From: Burkholderiales bacterium
GTDB taxonomy: Bacteria; Pseudomonadota; Gammaproteobacteria; Burkholderiales; Casimicrobiaceae
Length of the DNA: 34,971 bases
Assembly: GCA_025927765.1 (NCBI GenBank)
Contig: JAICKU010000041.1
Coordinates: 1 to 34,971 of the forward strand
Reading direction: 5' to 3'
Under the pieces are notes generated by a model. That model did no database searches and was not told where the DNA came from. It saw only the letters and a program-made list of their open reading frames with translations. The position numbers and the translations under genes are program-made. Below are positions 16,902-24,740 of this stretch, piece after piece. Numbering within the stretch: the first letter of the stretch is position 1; every line of letters begins with the position of its first letter.

Positions 16902-17104
16902 GGCGAGTGCTCTCCTGTGATGACGCCGGCGCGTGGGATGACCATGAGGCATGTGCGGCGCCGTGCACCTGTAGCATCGGACGAAGCGAGTCGTTGCGGA
17001 ATGGTACGCTCACTTTTGCATGATCCGCGTACTGCGCGGAGCCCACGCCGATGAAGGGCATCCGTTGCAACGACGCGCCCGACGATCCTGAAAGCTCACT
17101 GCGA

Positions 17105-18817
17105 ATGTCCAACGCCACGGTTGCTTCGTGGGTCGCACGCTTCCTGAAGGCACGCGGTCCCGCACGCGTCTTCGGCCTGCAAGGCGGCCACATCCAGCCC
17201 ATCTGGGATCGCCTCGTCCAAGGCGGCAGTGCGATCGTCGACGTGCGTCACGAAGGCGCGGCCGTGCATATGGCCACCGCGCATGCGCTCCTCACCGGCG
17301 AGCTCGGCGTTGCGCTCGTGACGTCGGGCCCCGGCGTCACGAACACCGTCACGTCGGTCGCGAACGCCGATCTCGAGCGCGCGCCCATCCTCGTCATCGG
17401 CGGTTGTCCGCCTGCACGCCAGGATCACATGGGTCCGCTGCAGGGCACGCCGCACGTCGCCATCCTGCGGCCGATCACGCGGCTTGCGCGCACGCTGCAA
17501 AGCGCCGATCAGGTCGTGCGCGAGCTCGATTACGCGGTGGCGATGGCGCGCGGCGATGCCGGCTTGCCGGGGCCTGTGTACGTCGAGATTCCGACCGACG
17601 TGCTGCGTACGCCGATCGCCGATGCCGCCGCGTTGCCCGAATATCTCGCGGCGCGCGCGGCCACGCGGGCGATGCCCGATCCGCGCGACGTCGAACGCGC
17701 CGCCGCGTTGCTCGCGTCCGCGCAGCGTCCGTTGATCGTCAGCGGCGGTGGTGCGCGCAACGCATCGGCGGCGCTGACGGCGTTGCTCGACGCGAGCGGT
17801 GCCGCCTATCTCGACACGCAGGAATCGCGCGGCATCGTGCCGAACGAGCATCCGGCCTACGCCGGTGCGATGCGCGCAGCGGCGATGGCGGACGCAGACC
17901 TCGTGTTGACGGTCGGCCGCAAGCTCGACTATCAGCTCGGCTATGGATCGCCCGCCGCATTTGCGCATGCGCGCTTCGTGCGCATCGCCGAATTCGCGGG
18001 CGAGCGCGACGACAACCGGCCGGGCGATGCGGCGATCGCAGGCGACGTCGCAACCGCACTGACGATGTTGGCGCAGGCGATCGGCCATGCGTCACGCGAT
18101 TCATCATGGCGCGACGCGCTGCATGCGAAGCACGTGGAGCGTTCGCGCGAATACATCGCATCGCTCGACGAAACACCCGACGGCAACGATGGCCGCATGC
18201 ATCCGAACCGCATCTTCGCGGCGCTGCAGCGGCAGCTTCGATCCGACGCCATCGGCATCGCCGACGGCGGCGACATCCTGAGCTTCGCGCGTCTCGGCCT
18301 TGCGACGTCGACGTATCTCGATTCCGGGGCCTTCGGTTGTCTCGGCGTCGGCGTGCCGTATGCGAATGCCGCGGCGCTTGCGTGTCCCGATCGGCAGGTC
18401 GTCGCGGTGTGTGGCGACGGCGCATTCGGATTGCACGCGATGGAGATCGACACGGCCGCGCGTCACGGATGCAAGGCGGTGTTCATCATCGCCAACAATG
18501 CCGCGTGGAACATCGAGCGCGTCGACCAGGCGCGAAACTACGGCGGTCGCGTGAGCGGCACGACGCTCGGCGATTCCGACTACGGGGCCATGGCGCGCGC
18601 GTTCGACCTGCACGCCGAGCGTGTCACCGATCCATCCGCGCTCGATGCCGCGCTCGAGCGCGCGTTCGCGCATGCGCCGGCGCTGGTCGACGTGGCAGTG
18701 ACGCGCGATACGCTGTCATCGGACCTCGTGAAAGGCTTGTCCATCGTGCCCGATTACCAGGCGCTGACCGCGTGGGACAATGCGGAGCGGGAGCGCTTCA
18801 GCGTCGACCCATCATGA
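17105..18817 (+). CDS. Thiamine-diphosphate-dependent enzyme of the acetolactate synthase superfamily
   Basis: 570 aa, three-domain TPP enzyme. The catalytic Glu is Glu50 in [12 protein letters not shown]. The central domain contains [16 protein letters not shown]. The TPP-binding motif is CGDGAFG followed by IIANNAAWN about 25 residues on. The acetolactate synthase FQE loop is replaced by GPLQGTPH, no FAD-type signature stands out, and no regulatory subunit is adjacent, so it is unlikely to be a biosynthetic AHAS (the true one is at 25658). 2-Hydroxyacyl-CoA lyases, oxalyl-CoA decarboxylases and benzaldehyde-lyase-like enzymes share this architecture; the reaction is unassigned. The ATG at 17105 was chosen because homologous enzymes begin near [11 protein letters not shown]; an in-frame ATG at 17051 adds 18 atypical residues. 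The stop overlaps the next gene (ATGA). Confidence 0.8.
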   Translation: MSNATVASWVARFLKARGPARVFGLQGGHIQPIWDRLVQGGSAIVDVRHEGAAVHMATAHALLTGELGVALVTSGPGVTNTVTSVANADLERAPILVIGGCPPARQDHMGPLQGTPHVAILRPITRLARTLQSADQVVRELDYAVAMARGDAGLPGPVYVEIPTDVLRTPIADAAALPEYLAARAATRAMPDPRDVERAAALLASAQRPLIVSGGGARNASAALTALLDASGAAYLDTQESRGIVPNEHPAYAGAMRAAAMADADLVLTVGRKLDYQLGYGSPAAFAHARFVRIAEFAGERDDNRPGDAAIAGDVATALTMLAQAIGHASRDSSWRDALHAKHVERSREYIASLDETPDGNDGRMHPNRIFAALQRQLRSDAIGIADGGDILSFARLGLATSTYLDSGAFGCLGVGVPYANAAALACPDRQVVAVCGDGAFGLHAMEIDTAARHGCKAVFIIANNAAWNIERVDQARNYGGRVSGTTLGDSDYGAMARAFDLHAERVTDPSALDAALERAFAHAPALVDVAVTRDTLSSDLVKGLSIVPDYQALTAWDNAERERFSVDPS

Positions 18818-19893
18818 CGCGCGGACTCATCCTCAACTATCGCGACTACGCGCCGACCGTCGGCGAAGGCCTCGCGCTGACGGAGGACGGCGCGATCATC
18901 GGCCGCTCGAGCGTCGGCGCCGCTTCGTCGCTCGCGGCGTACGCGACGGTGCGCGGCGACGGCGAGGACATCCGCATCGGCGGCAACGCGTGGTTCGACC
19001 AGCATGCGACCGTACACATCGCCGACCAGATCCGCGGCTCGGTGATCGGCAACGACGTGACGGTGGCGCGGTATGGCGTCGTTCATGCATGCACGCTCGA
19101 CGACGGCGTCGTCGTCGGTGAATCCGCGGTGGTGATGGATGGCGCGCACGTCGGCGCGTATGCGGTGATCGCCGCGGACAGCGTCGTTCCGCCGCGCAAG
19201 GATCTGCCCGGCGGCTACCTCTACTCGGGTCATCCGGCGAAGCCCGTGCGGCGCATCTCGGTTGCCGAGGCGCGCGACATGGCGGCCGACGTCCGGCGCG
19301 GACGGCCCGACGAGGAACTCGTGTCGTCGCACCTGCCGTCGTGGGACCTCGTCGTCGAACCCCTGCGCGCGGTGCCGGGCGGAACGCTGCGATCGCTGCA
19401 TGGACGTTCACCGCGGATCGTCAACGCGTTCGTCGCGTCCACGGCGATCGTCGCGGGCGACGTCGAGATGCATGACGAGTCGAGCGTGTTCTTCGGCTGC
19501 GCGGTGTGCGCAGGCGACGGACGCATCGTGATCGGTGCGCGGACGAACGTGCAGGACAACTGCATCCTCGCCACCGACGCTGCGCGCGGCGAGCTGATCC
19601 TCGGCGAAGGCGTCACCATCGGCCACAACGTGCAGTTGGGATCGGGCACGATTGGCGACGACGCGCTGATTGGCATGGGGTCGCGCGTCGGCGACGGCGT
19701 CGTCGTCGAGCAGGGCGCCAGCCTCGGTGCAGGCGCCTGGGTCGAGCCGGGGACGATCGTGCCGGCCGGCTGGATCTGGGCGGGACGCCCGGCGCGCGAG
19801 TTCCGGCCGTTGAAGCCCGAGGAGCGCGCCGAGTTCGCGCGCGCCCGCGACATCTACGTCACCTACTCCGCCGATTACCGCAGCCGAATTTAG
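18814..19893 (+). CDS. Tandem gamma-carbonic-anhydrase-like (left-handed beta-helix) protein
   Basis: 359 aa with two hexapeptide-repeat beta-helix domains, ~20-145 and ~205-330, each ending in a segment like [12 protein letters not shown] or [11 protein letters not shown]. Relative to Methanosarcina Cam, domain 1 keeps the Arg/Asp pair (VRGD, 47-49) and two metal histidines, His68 (Cam His81) and His91 (His122). The His117 position is Arg86. Domain 2 lacks the first and third (Ala253, Gly276) but has His271 at the His117 position, in [10 protein letters not shown]. In Cam the metal is held by His81 and His122 of one chain and His117 of the next, so the two domains are complementary. PaaY-type thioesterases share the fold. 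The ATG overlaps the TPP enzyme stop, so they form an operon. The TAG stop is the first triplet of a repeat element. Confidence 0.82.
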   Translation: MTRGLILNYRDYAPTVGEGLALTEDGAIIGRSSVGAASSLAAYATVRGDGEDIRIGGNAWFDQHATVHIADQIRGSVIGNDVTVARYGVVHACTLDDGVVVGESAVVMDGAHVGAYAVIAADSVVPPRKDLPGGYLYSGHPAKPVRRISVAEARDMAADVRRGRPDEELVSSHLPSWDLVVEPLRAVPGGTLRSLHGRSPRIVNAFVASTAIVAGDVEMHDESSVFFGCAVCAGDGRIVIGARTNVQDNCILATDAARGELILGEGVTIGHNVQLGSGTIGDDALIGMGSRVGDGVVVEQGASLGAGAWVEPGTIVPAGWIWAGRPAREFRPLKPEERAEFARARDIYVTYSADYRSRI

Positions 19894-19935
19894 GGTCGGA
19901 CTCCTGATTCGCTGCCGAATTCGGAGTCTGACCTC
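19892..19935 (+). repeat. GGGTC-ended inverted-repeat element (copy 3) carrying the stop codon of the preceding gene
   Basis: Left arm AGGGTCGGACTCC (19892-19904) and right arm GGAGTCTGACCTC (19923-19935) are imperfect inverted copies with an 18-nt loop. The TAG ending the tandem gamma-CA-like gene (19891-19893) straddles its left end. GCCGAATT occurs both just before the element and in the loop. Confidence 0.65.
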
Positions 19936-19943
19936 AGATAGGG

Positions 19944-20621
19944 CTAGGGCAGAGAGACCTGCACGTTGACGGCGGCGTGTGCCAGATGCGCGCGCACCAG
20001 CGCGGCGGCGGCATCGCCGTCGCCGCTCGCGATCGCGCGCAGCACCTGCTCGTGCTCCACCCAGATGGCCTTGCGGTACTCGCGATGCTGCAGCACCTCG
20101 CGCATCGCGCGGCGCAGGTGATTCCACAGGTCGGCCATCAGGTCGACGAACAGCCGGTTGCCCGACAGTTCGTAGAGGAACATGTGGAAGCGCATGTCGG
20201 CGTCGATCAGTTCGCCGAGCGAATTGCCGCGCACCGCTTCCTTGCCTTCGGCGATCATCGCCTCGCCGCGCGCGATGTCGTCCTTCGTCGCGCGCCTTGC
20301 CGCAAGCGTGGCCGCGAGCGGCTCGATGCCGAGGCGCAGCTCGTAGATCGAGCGCATGAAGTCGCGATCGAGCGGCGCGACCATGAGTCCACGCCGGCCC
20401 GCTTCGCTGACGAACTTCTGCTGCTTCAAGAGCAGCAGCGCCTGGCCCACCGGCTGCCGCGACACCGCCAGCTTCTCCGCGACCGACTCCTGCGTCAGCC
20501 GCTCGCCGGGGGCAAGCCGTCCGTCGCAGATCGCGTCGAGGATCGTGCGGTACACCTGCTCGACGATGGTCGGCGCGTGCTGCAGCGATGCGATCGCCGG
20601 GGCCGTGCGGGTATCGCTCAT
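19944..20621 (-). CDS. GntR-family regulator, FadR/FCD subfamily
   Basis: 225 aa. The N-terminal winged HTH (~15-80) includes YRTILDAICDGRLAPGERLTQESVAEKLAVSRQPVGQAL, and the C-terminal all-helical FCD domain (~90-215) follows. The FCD metal/ligand residues are visible: D-x-x-x-H in DADMRFH, a His in VEHEQVLRAI and a His in VRAHLAHA. FCD regulators usually sense organic acids or acyl-CoA-type metabolites. Facing the TPP enzyme/gamma-CA-like pair at their 3' end, it may control those genes or the mutase operon; that is inference. The ATG at 20621 follows the DUF3047 stop by 17 nt, so it is probably cotranscribed with that gene. Confidence 0.88.
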   Translation of the reverse strand: MSDTRTAPAIASLQHAPTIVEQVYRTILDAICDGRLAPGERLTQESVAEKLAVSRQPVGQALLLLKQQKFVSEAGRRGLMVAPLDRDFMRSIYELRLGIEPLAATLAARRATKDDIARGEAMIAEGKEAVRGNSLGELIDADMRFHMFLYELSGNRLFVDLMADLWNHLRRAMREVLQHREYRKAIWVEHEQVLRAIASGDGDAAAALVRAHLAHAAVNVQVSLP

Positions 20622-20638
20622 CGGCCGATCATAACGGT

Positions 20639-21415
20639 TCAGTGCGCCGGCTCGAGGCGCAGGTCGCCGTACCACGCTTCGGCGTGCGAGTGCGTGTTGT
20701 CGCTGTCGGTGAGCACGCCGATCGCGACGAGCGGCCCCGGCTCTTCACCGAACGCGCGCCGGAAGTCGTCGCGTACGTTGCGTCTCTCGCTTTCCCACAC
20801 GCCGGCCTCGCCCGCGCCGCTCGCGGCCACGACCATCTGGACGCGGCGCGTGCGGGGATTGGGCACGACGGTGCCGACGGGCAGATCGTTCGCATAGATG
20901 TACATCAGCGTCGCGTACGGCAATTTGCGGCCTGCGACATGCTCGGCGATGCCATAGATGCCGCGCTCGATCGGCGGCAGCCGGCCGATGTCGCCGTCGA
21001 ACTCCAGCACGACGCGCGCGGGCGAATCCTCCTGCGTCGCGACGGCGGGATCCGCGTCGGGAATCGGCGCGGCGATCTTCCAGCGCCAAACGAGCAGCGG
21101 CGTCGCCACGAGGTCCACATGCAGCGGAAACGCGAGGGCGCTCGCCGCGCCGTCGGCCATCGCATGCAGCACCGGATGCGCGCCGTCCAACACGAGATCG
21201 TACTGCGTGCGCTTCTTCCCGACGGCAATCGCGACGCGCGTCCACGGGTCGAGCGGCCCGCCCGCGTGCATCGACGAGAACGCCGCGGGCTCGGGCAGGG
21301 CTTCCGGCTGCGCGGGCGCGACGAACGCGAGGAGAAGCAGCGCGAGCAGCGCACGCCACGTCGCCCTCGAACGCGCAGCATCGCCCCGGTATAATCGCGC
21401 GCTTCGCCTGCGCAT
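20639..21415 (-). CDS. DUF3047 exported protein
   Basis: 258 aa from the ATG at 21415. An arginine-rich start and hydrophobic stretch ([18 protein letters not shown]) form a signal peptide. The mature part has the DUF3047 pattern: [54 protein letters not shown], and near the end [22 protein letters not shown]. This beta-rich periplasmic domain resembles a carbohydrate-binding sandwich; its function is unknown to me. The first ~25 codons overlap, on the opposite strand, the consensus -10 of ppa, so this gene and ppa must share or compete for the region. There is an in-frame upstream Met at 21442 in the ppa coding start, less likely. Confidence 0.75.
   Translation of the reverse strand: MRRRSARLYRGDAARSRATWRALLALLLLAFVAPAQPEALPEPAAFSSMHAGGPLDPWTRVAIAVGKKRTQYDLVLDGAHPVLHAMADGAASALAFPLHVDLVATPLLVWRWKIAAPIPDADPAVATQEDSPARVVLEFDGDIGRLPPIERGIYGIAEHVAGRKLPYATLMYIYANDLPVGTVVPNPRTRRVQMVVAASGAGEAGVWESERRNVRDDFRRAFGEEPGPLVAIGVLTDSDNTHSHAEAWYGDLRLEPAH
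21390..21395 (+). promoter_or_regulatory. Consensus -10 (TATAAT) of ppa
   Basis: A perfect TATAAT lies 45 nt before the ppa ATG, with TCGAAC (3/6 to the -35 consensus) at a 17-bp spacing. It lies inside the 5' end of the opposing DUF3047 gene. Confidence 0.55.
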
Positions 21416-21440
21416 CACGCCCCACCCTCGCGCCCCACGC

Positions 21441-21986
21441 ATGAGCCTCGACCGCGTTCCAGCCGGCGCCGACGTGCCGAACGACTGCAACGTCATCATC
21501 GAGATCCCGATGCATGGCGAGCCGATCAAGTACGAAGTGGACAAGGAAACCGGCGCCGTGTTCGTCGACCGCTTCATGTCGACGTCGATGCACTATCCGT
21601 GCAACTACGGCTACATCCCGCGCACGCTCTCGGACGATGGCGACCCGTGCGACGTGCTCGTCATCTCGCCGGTGCCGCTCGTGACCGGCGTGGTCGTGCG
21701 CTGCCGTCCGATCGGCATGCTGCGGATGGACGACGAGGCGGGCGGCGACGCGAAGATCCTCGCCGTGCCCATCGACAAGCTCTCGTCGCTCTACAGCGAA
21801 ATCCACGGTCCCGACGACCTGCCCAGGATCCAGCTCGCGCAGATCGCGCATTTCTTCGAGCATTACAAGGACCTCGAGACCGGCAAATGGGTGAAGCTCG
21901 CCGGCTGGGTGGATTCGGACGCCGCCAAGCGTGAGGTTGCGGACAGCGTGCGCCGCTATCGCGCAGCCAACGGCAACGGCGCCTAA
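21441..21986 (+). CDS. ppa: Inorganic pyrophosphatase (family I)
   Basis: 181 aa. It hydrolyses pyrophosphate released by biosynthetic and ligase reactions, including the AMP-forming CoA ligases in this window. Family I signatures are clear: [20 protein letters not shown], the core metal motif [10 protein letters not shown] (D-G-D-P-x-D), and near the end [16 protein letters not shown]. Length is standard for the hexameric bacterial enzyme. The start is the ATG at 21441 ([15 protein letters not shown]). An inverted-repeat element begins 8 nt after its stop. Confidence 0.96.
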   Translation: MSLDRVPAGADVPNDCNVIIEIPMHGEPIKYEVDKETGAVFVDRFMSTSMHYPCNYGYIPRTLSDDGDPCDVLVISPVPLVTGVVVRCRPIGMLRMDDEAGGDAKILAVPIDKLSSLYSEIHGPDDLPRIQLAQIAHFFEHYKDLETGKWVKLAGWVDSDAAKREVADSVRRYRAANGNGA

Positions 21987-21993
21987 CGAAACC

Positions 21994-22064
21994 CGGGTCA
22001 GAGATGCATTTCCGGGCACGGCGCCAGGCAGATGGACGGTGCGCGGAAATACATCTCTGACCCG
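21994..22064 (+). repeat. 71-bp inverted-repeat element (copy 4) forming the start region of the transporter gene
   Basis: Arms 21994-22014 and 22044-22064 are 21-bp inverted copies with one mismatch and a 29-nt loop. The outer ends read CGGGTCAGAGATG, a variant of the GGGTCGGAC ends of the other copies. The only plausible start codon of the DMT transporter, a GTG at 22039, lies in the loop, and the right arm is read as its first residues. Confidence 0.82.
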
Positions 22065-22950
22065 CATTTCCGCGGCGCTCTTCGTCGTTCTGTGGAGTAC
22101 CGGCTTCGTCGCGGCGAAGTACGGCTTGCCGTACGCGCCGCCGCTCGCGTTCCTGCTCGTCCGCTTTTCGCTCGTCGCCGTCCTGATGACGATCGTCGCG
22201 CTCGCGACGCGCGCGCCGTGGCCGACGCGTCCGCGTGACGTGCTGCACGTCGTCGTCGCCGCCTGGCTCGTGCACGGCGTGTACCTTGGCGGGGTGTTCG
22301 TGTCGATCGCGCACGGCATGCCGGCGGGCACGAGCGCGATGCTCGTGGGCCTGCAGCCGATCGTCACCGTGTTCCTCGCGCGGCTGTGGCTGGATGAATC
22401 GATCAGCGTACGGCAATGGCTGGGCCTGCTGCTCGGTCTCGGGGGCGTATACCTCGTCGTGCGCCATCGCATCGCGCTCGATCACGACCTCGTCTCGCTG
22501 CTGCCGATCGTCGCCGCGCTCTTCGGCATCAGCGTCGGCACGCTGTACCAGAAGCGCCACGCGGCGCACGTCGACCTCCGCACCGGTGCAGTGATCCAGT
22601 TCACCGCGTGCGCGCTGATCTACGCGCCGCTCGCGGCGTTGCTCGAGCCGGGGGAGATCGCGTGGACGCACGAATTCGTATTCGCGCTCGGCTGGTCGGT
22701 GCTCGTGCTGTCGGTCGGCGCGATCAACCTGCTGTACGTGCTGCTGCGGCATGGCGCCGCCGCGGACGTCGCGCGCCTGTTCTACCTCGTGCCGCCGGTC
22801 ACCGCGCTGATGGCGCTCGTGCTCTTCGGCGAACGCCTCGACGCGCTCGCGCTCGCGGGCATGGCGCTGATCGCGATCGCCGTCGCGCTCGCACGCCGCG
22901 GCGGCGCCGTCAGCCCTTCGCTACGCAAAGCCGTGCGGGCAGTGCGCTGA
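22039..22950 (+). CDS. EamA/DMT-family transporter with a repeat-derived N-terminus
   Basis: ~303 aa with ten predicted membrane helices in two EamA repeats. Helix 1 is ISAALFVVLWSTGFVAAKYGL and the repeat ends with LALAGMALIAIAVALARRG. The family exports metabolites such as amino acids; the substrate is unknown. No ATG lies close to helix 1 in this frame. The frame is open back to 21931 inside ppa, and the best internal start is the GTG at 22039, within the loop of an inverted-repeat element, so the first ~8 residues (after Met: RGNTSLTR) come from the repeat arm. AGGCAG upstream is a weak ribosome-binding site. The 3' end overlaps the opposing thioredoxin-like gene by 41 nt. Confidence 0.82.
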   Translation: MRGNTSLTRISAALFVVLWSTGFVAAKYGLPYAPPLAFLLVRFSLVAVLMTIVALATRAPWPTRPRDVLHVVVAAWLVHGVYLGGVFVSIAHGMPAGTSAMLVGLQPIVTVFLARLWLDESISVRQWLGLLLGLGGVYLVVRHRIALDHDLVSLLPIVAALFGISVGTLYQKRHAAHVDLRTGAVIQFTACALIYAPLAALLEPGEIAWTHEFVFALGWSVLVLSVGAINLLYVLLRHGAAADVARLFYLVPPVTALMALVLFGERLDALALAGMALIAIAVALARRGGAVSPSLRKAVRAVR

Positions 22951-23314
22951 CGGCCGCTTCGCTCGCGAGCGGCTGCGCGTGCGTCGCGAGCGCGTCGATC
23001 AGCCGGCCGATCGTGGTTTCGTGCGGCAGCGATACGCCGAAGTGCACCGGCGCGTCGCCGCGATAGATCGCAAGGGTCGGGAAGTTGTCGACGTCGATGT
23101 CGCCCGCCGCGTCCGCGTCGTCCTCGATGTCGAGCCACACGAAGGCCGTGTCCGGTCGCGCCGCCGCGAGGCGCTCGAACGCGGCGCGAAACTGCGAGCA
23201 CGCATCGCACCACGCCGCGCACAACGACACGACCACGAGCCGCGACGGATCGGCGAACGCCGCGGCGATGCTGGCGCGATCCTGGTCGCGGGTGGTCAAT
23301 ACGGGCATCGACAT
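22910..23314 (-). CDS. Thioredoxin-like protein with a CDAC active site
   Basis: 134 aa, thioredoxin fold. The redox motif is AAWCDACSQF (C-x-x-C with Asp-Ala between), and the cis-Pro loop is NFPTLAIYRG. There is no signal peptide, so it is cytoplasmic. CDAC rather than CGPC suggests a different redox potential from housekeeping thioredoxin. The ATG at 23314 is separated from the RDD gene stop by only AGG, so it is the last gene of the ECF-sigma operon. Its 3' end overlaps the DMT transporter gene by 41 nt. Confidence 0.82.
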   Translation of the reverse strand: MSMPVLTTRDQDRASIAAAFADPSRLVVVSLCAAWCDACSQFRAAFERLAAARPDTAFVWLDIEDDADAAGDIDVDNFPTLAIYRGDAPVHFGVSLPHETTIGRLIDALATHAQPLASEAAVSALPARLCVAKG

Positions 23315-23317
23315 CCT

Positions 23318-23869
23318 TCAATCGCGCACGACGTACGTGCCGGCGAGGCGGTCGTGCAGAAACTGATGATCGCGATCGACGATCGCGAATACATAACCGG
23401 CGAGCGCGATCAGCAGCAGCGTGCGGGCATGCGGCGTGCCGTGCATGATCGCGTAGCCGGCGAGCGCGAGTGCCGGGGCGATCCACGCCGCGGCGTAGCG
23501 GACGAGCGCCCGTCGGGGCGCAATCGGTGCGCCGTGCGCGTCGACGATCCGCAGCCGCCACGTCTTCTGCGGCAGCGTGCGCCGGCCGCGGCTCCACGTC
23601 CATCCATAATAGCCCGCGAACAGCACGAACAGCGCGACGAACATCGTCACGCGCGCGACGGTGCCGGGAACGTTCAACGCCGGTTGCACCCGGGTGGGCG
23701 ACACGAACGGCAGGAACACGAATCCGGCGACGAACGCGATCGCGACGAACAGCAACGCTTCATAGAAGAGCGCGCCGATGCGCCGCGACAACGGCGCGAG
23801 CGGCGCACGACCGGCGCCCGCGGCGTCCACGCTTGCCGGTGCGCCCGCCGGCGCGGTAGGCCGGCTCAT
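23318..23869 (-). CDS. RDD-family membrane protein
   Basis: 183 aa from the ATG at 23869 (MSRPTAPAGAPAS). Short Pro/Ala-rich cytoplasmic N-terminus, then the RDD signature (APLSRRIGALFYEALLFVAIAFVAGF), a second helix near ARVTMFVALFVLFAGYYGWTW, the conserved segment LPQKTWRLRIVDAHGAPI, and a C-terminal helix and DRDHQFLHDRLAGTYVV. RDD proteins are inner-membrane proteins of largely unknown function. The start overlaps the DUF3106 stop (ATGA). Confidence 0.85.
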   Translation of the reverse strand: MSRPTAPAGAPASVDAAGAGRAPLAPLSRRIGALFYEALLFVAIAFVAGFVFLPFVSPTRVQPALNVPGTVARVTMFVALFVLFAGYYGWTWSRGRRTLPQKTWRLRIVDAHGAPIAPRRALVRYAAAWIAPALALAGYAIMHGTPHARTLLLIALAGYVFAIVDRDHQFLHDRLAGTYVVRD

Positions 23870-24375
23870 TGTCCCGGCGGCCGGGGCGCGGGAGCGGCAG
23901 GTGGGCGAGGCGGCGGCGCGGGCGAAGCGTGCGGAGGCGCCGCGACCTTCGGCGGCGCCGGCCGCGCCGCCAACTCGCGCTTCTTGTCGGGCGGCAGGCT
24001 CTGGTACTCCTGCCACTTGCGGCGCATGTCGTTCTTCTTGTCCGGCGGCAGCGATTTGAGCGAGTTGTAGCGTTCGCGCGCCGCGTTGCGCTGCGCCGGG
24101 GTCAACCGCGACCACTCGCGCATCTGCGCCTGGATGCGCTCCTGCTGGTCGCTGCGAAGCGTCGGGTAGCGTTTCGCGAGCCCCAGCCACTTCGCCTTGC
24201 GCGACGCATCGAGGTGATTCCAGTCGCCGGCGAGCGGCGCGAGGATCTGGCGATCACGCTCGGAGAGGTCGTTCCAGGACGGGGACTTGAGCGCGATCTG
24301 CGCGTGCGCCGACGATGCGGCGAGCGCGAGCGCGACCAGGAAGCGCGTCAGCGTTCGTAGCTGGTGCGAAGCCAA
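23866..24375 (-). CDS. DUF3106 exported protein
   Basis: ~169 aa. A signal peptide (TLTRFLVALALAASSAHAQ) precedes a helical region with repeats of the form L-S/T/P-P-x-x-x-R/K...W (SWNDLSERDRQILAPLAGDW, SRLTPAQRNAARERYNSL, KSLPPDKKNDMRRKW, QSLPPDKKRELAAR), characteristic of DUF3106. It ends in a Pro/Ala-rich tail. The start is uncertain: the best standard codon is the TTG at 24375, inside the end of the preceding gene. Such proteins commonly accompany ECF sigma and DUF3619 genes in Betaproteobacteria and may sense envelope conditions; function unproven. Confidence 0.75.
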   Translation of the reverse strand: MASHQLRTLTRFLVALALAASSAHAQIALKSPSWNDLSERDRQILAPLAGDWNHLDASRKAKWLGLAKRYPTLRSDQQERIQAQMREWSRLTPAQRNAARERYNSLKSLPPDKKNDMRRKWQEYQSLPPDKKRELAARPAPPKVAAPPHASPAPPPRPPAAPAPRPPGQ

Positions 24376-24740
24376 TTCTGGAATCCCCGGTCCAGATAGG
24401 CATCGATGGGCAGATCCGACGCAAGCAGGTGCAGGTCGACGTCCTCGAACTCGCGCACCTGCTGCATCGTATGCCACTGCTGGTAGACGAGACCGAAGGT
24501 CGCGGCGACGAGCGCGATGCCGAGCCAGCGCACGGCCGACGCGCGCCCGCCGCCGAACCAGCCGCCGACGTGGCCCTGCGGCGTGGCCAGTTCGCCGGCG
24601 GGCGCCCGTGCGCCGACCGTCGCCAGCGCCGCGGCGCGCGCCTGCTGCAGACGGTATGCGGTCCCCGGCCGCAACTCGGTCGCACCGCGGTCCAGGTAAT
24701 GGACGATTTTCCGCGCGTATTCGGATTCTCGTTCGTTCAT
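24348..24740 (-). CDS. DUF3619 single-pass membrane protein, candidate anti-sigma partner
   Basis: 130 aa: a cytoplasmic helical N-terminus (MNERESEYARKIVHYLDRG), one membrane helix (RWLGIALVAATFGLVYQQWH, ~70-90), and a short periplasmic tail ending in FQNWLRTSYER. Its start overlaps the ECF sigma stop by ATGA, the arrangement of sigma/anti-sigma pairs. No zinc-binding anti-sigma motif is seen, so the anti-sigma role is inferred from context and topology only. Confidence 0.78.
   Translation of the reverse strand: MNERESEYARKIVHYLDRGATELRPGTAYRLQQARAAALATVGARAPAGELATPQGHVGGWFGGGRASAVRWLGIALVAATFGLVYQQWHTMQQVREFEDVDLHLLASDLPIDAYLDRGFQNWLRTSYER

Noticed and set aside
17051-17104. Start of the TPP enzyme at the ATG 17051
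   Set aside because: The extra 18 residues are unlike the N-termini of related enzymes, and neither ATG has a clear ribosome-binding site, so the homologous one was preferred.
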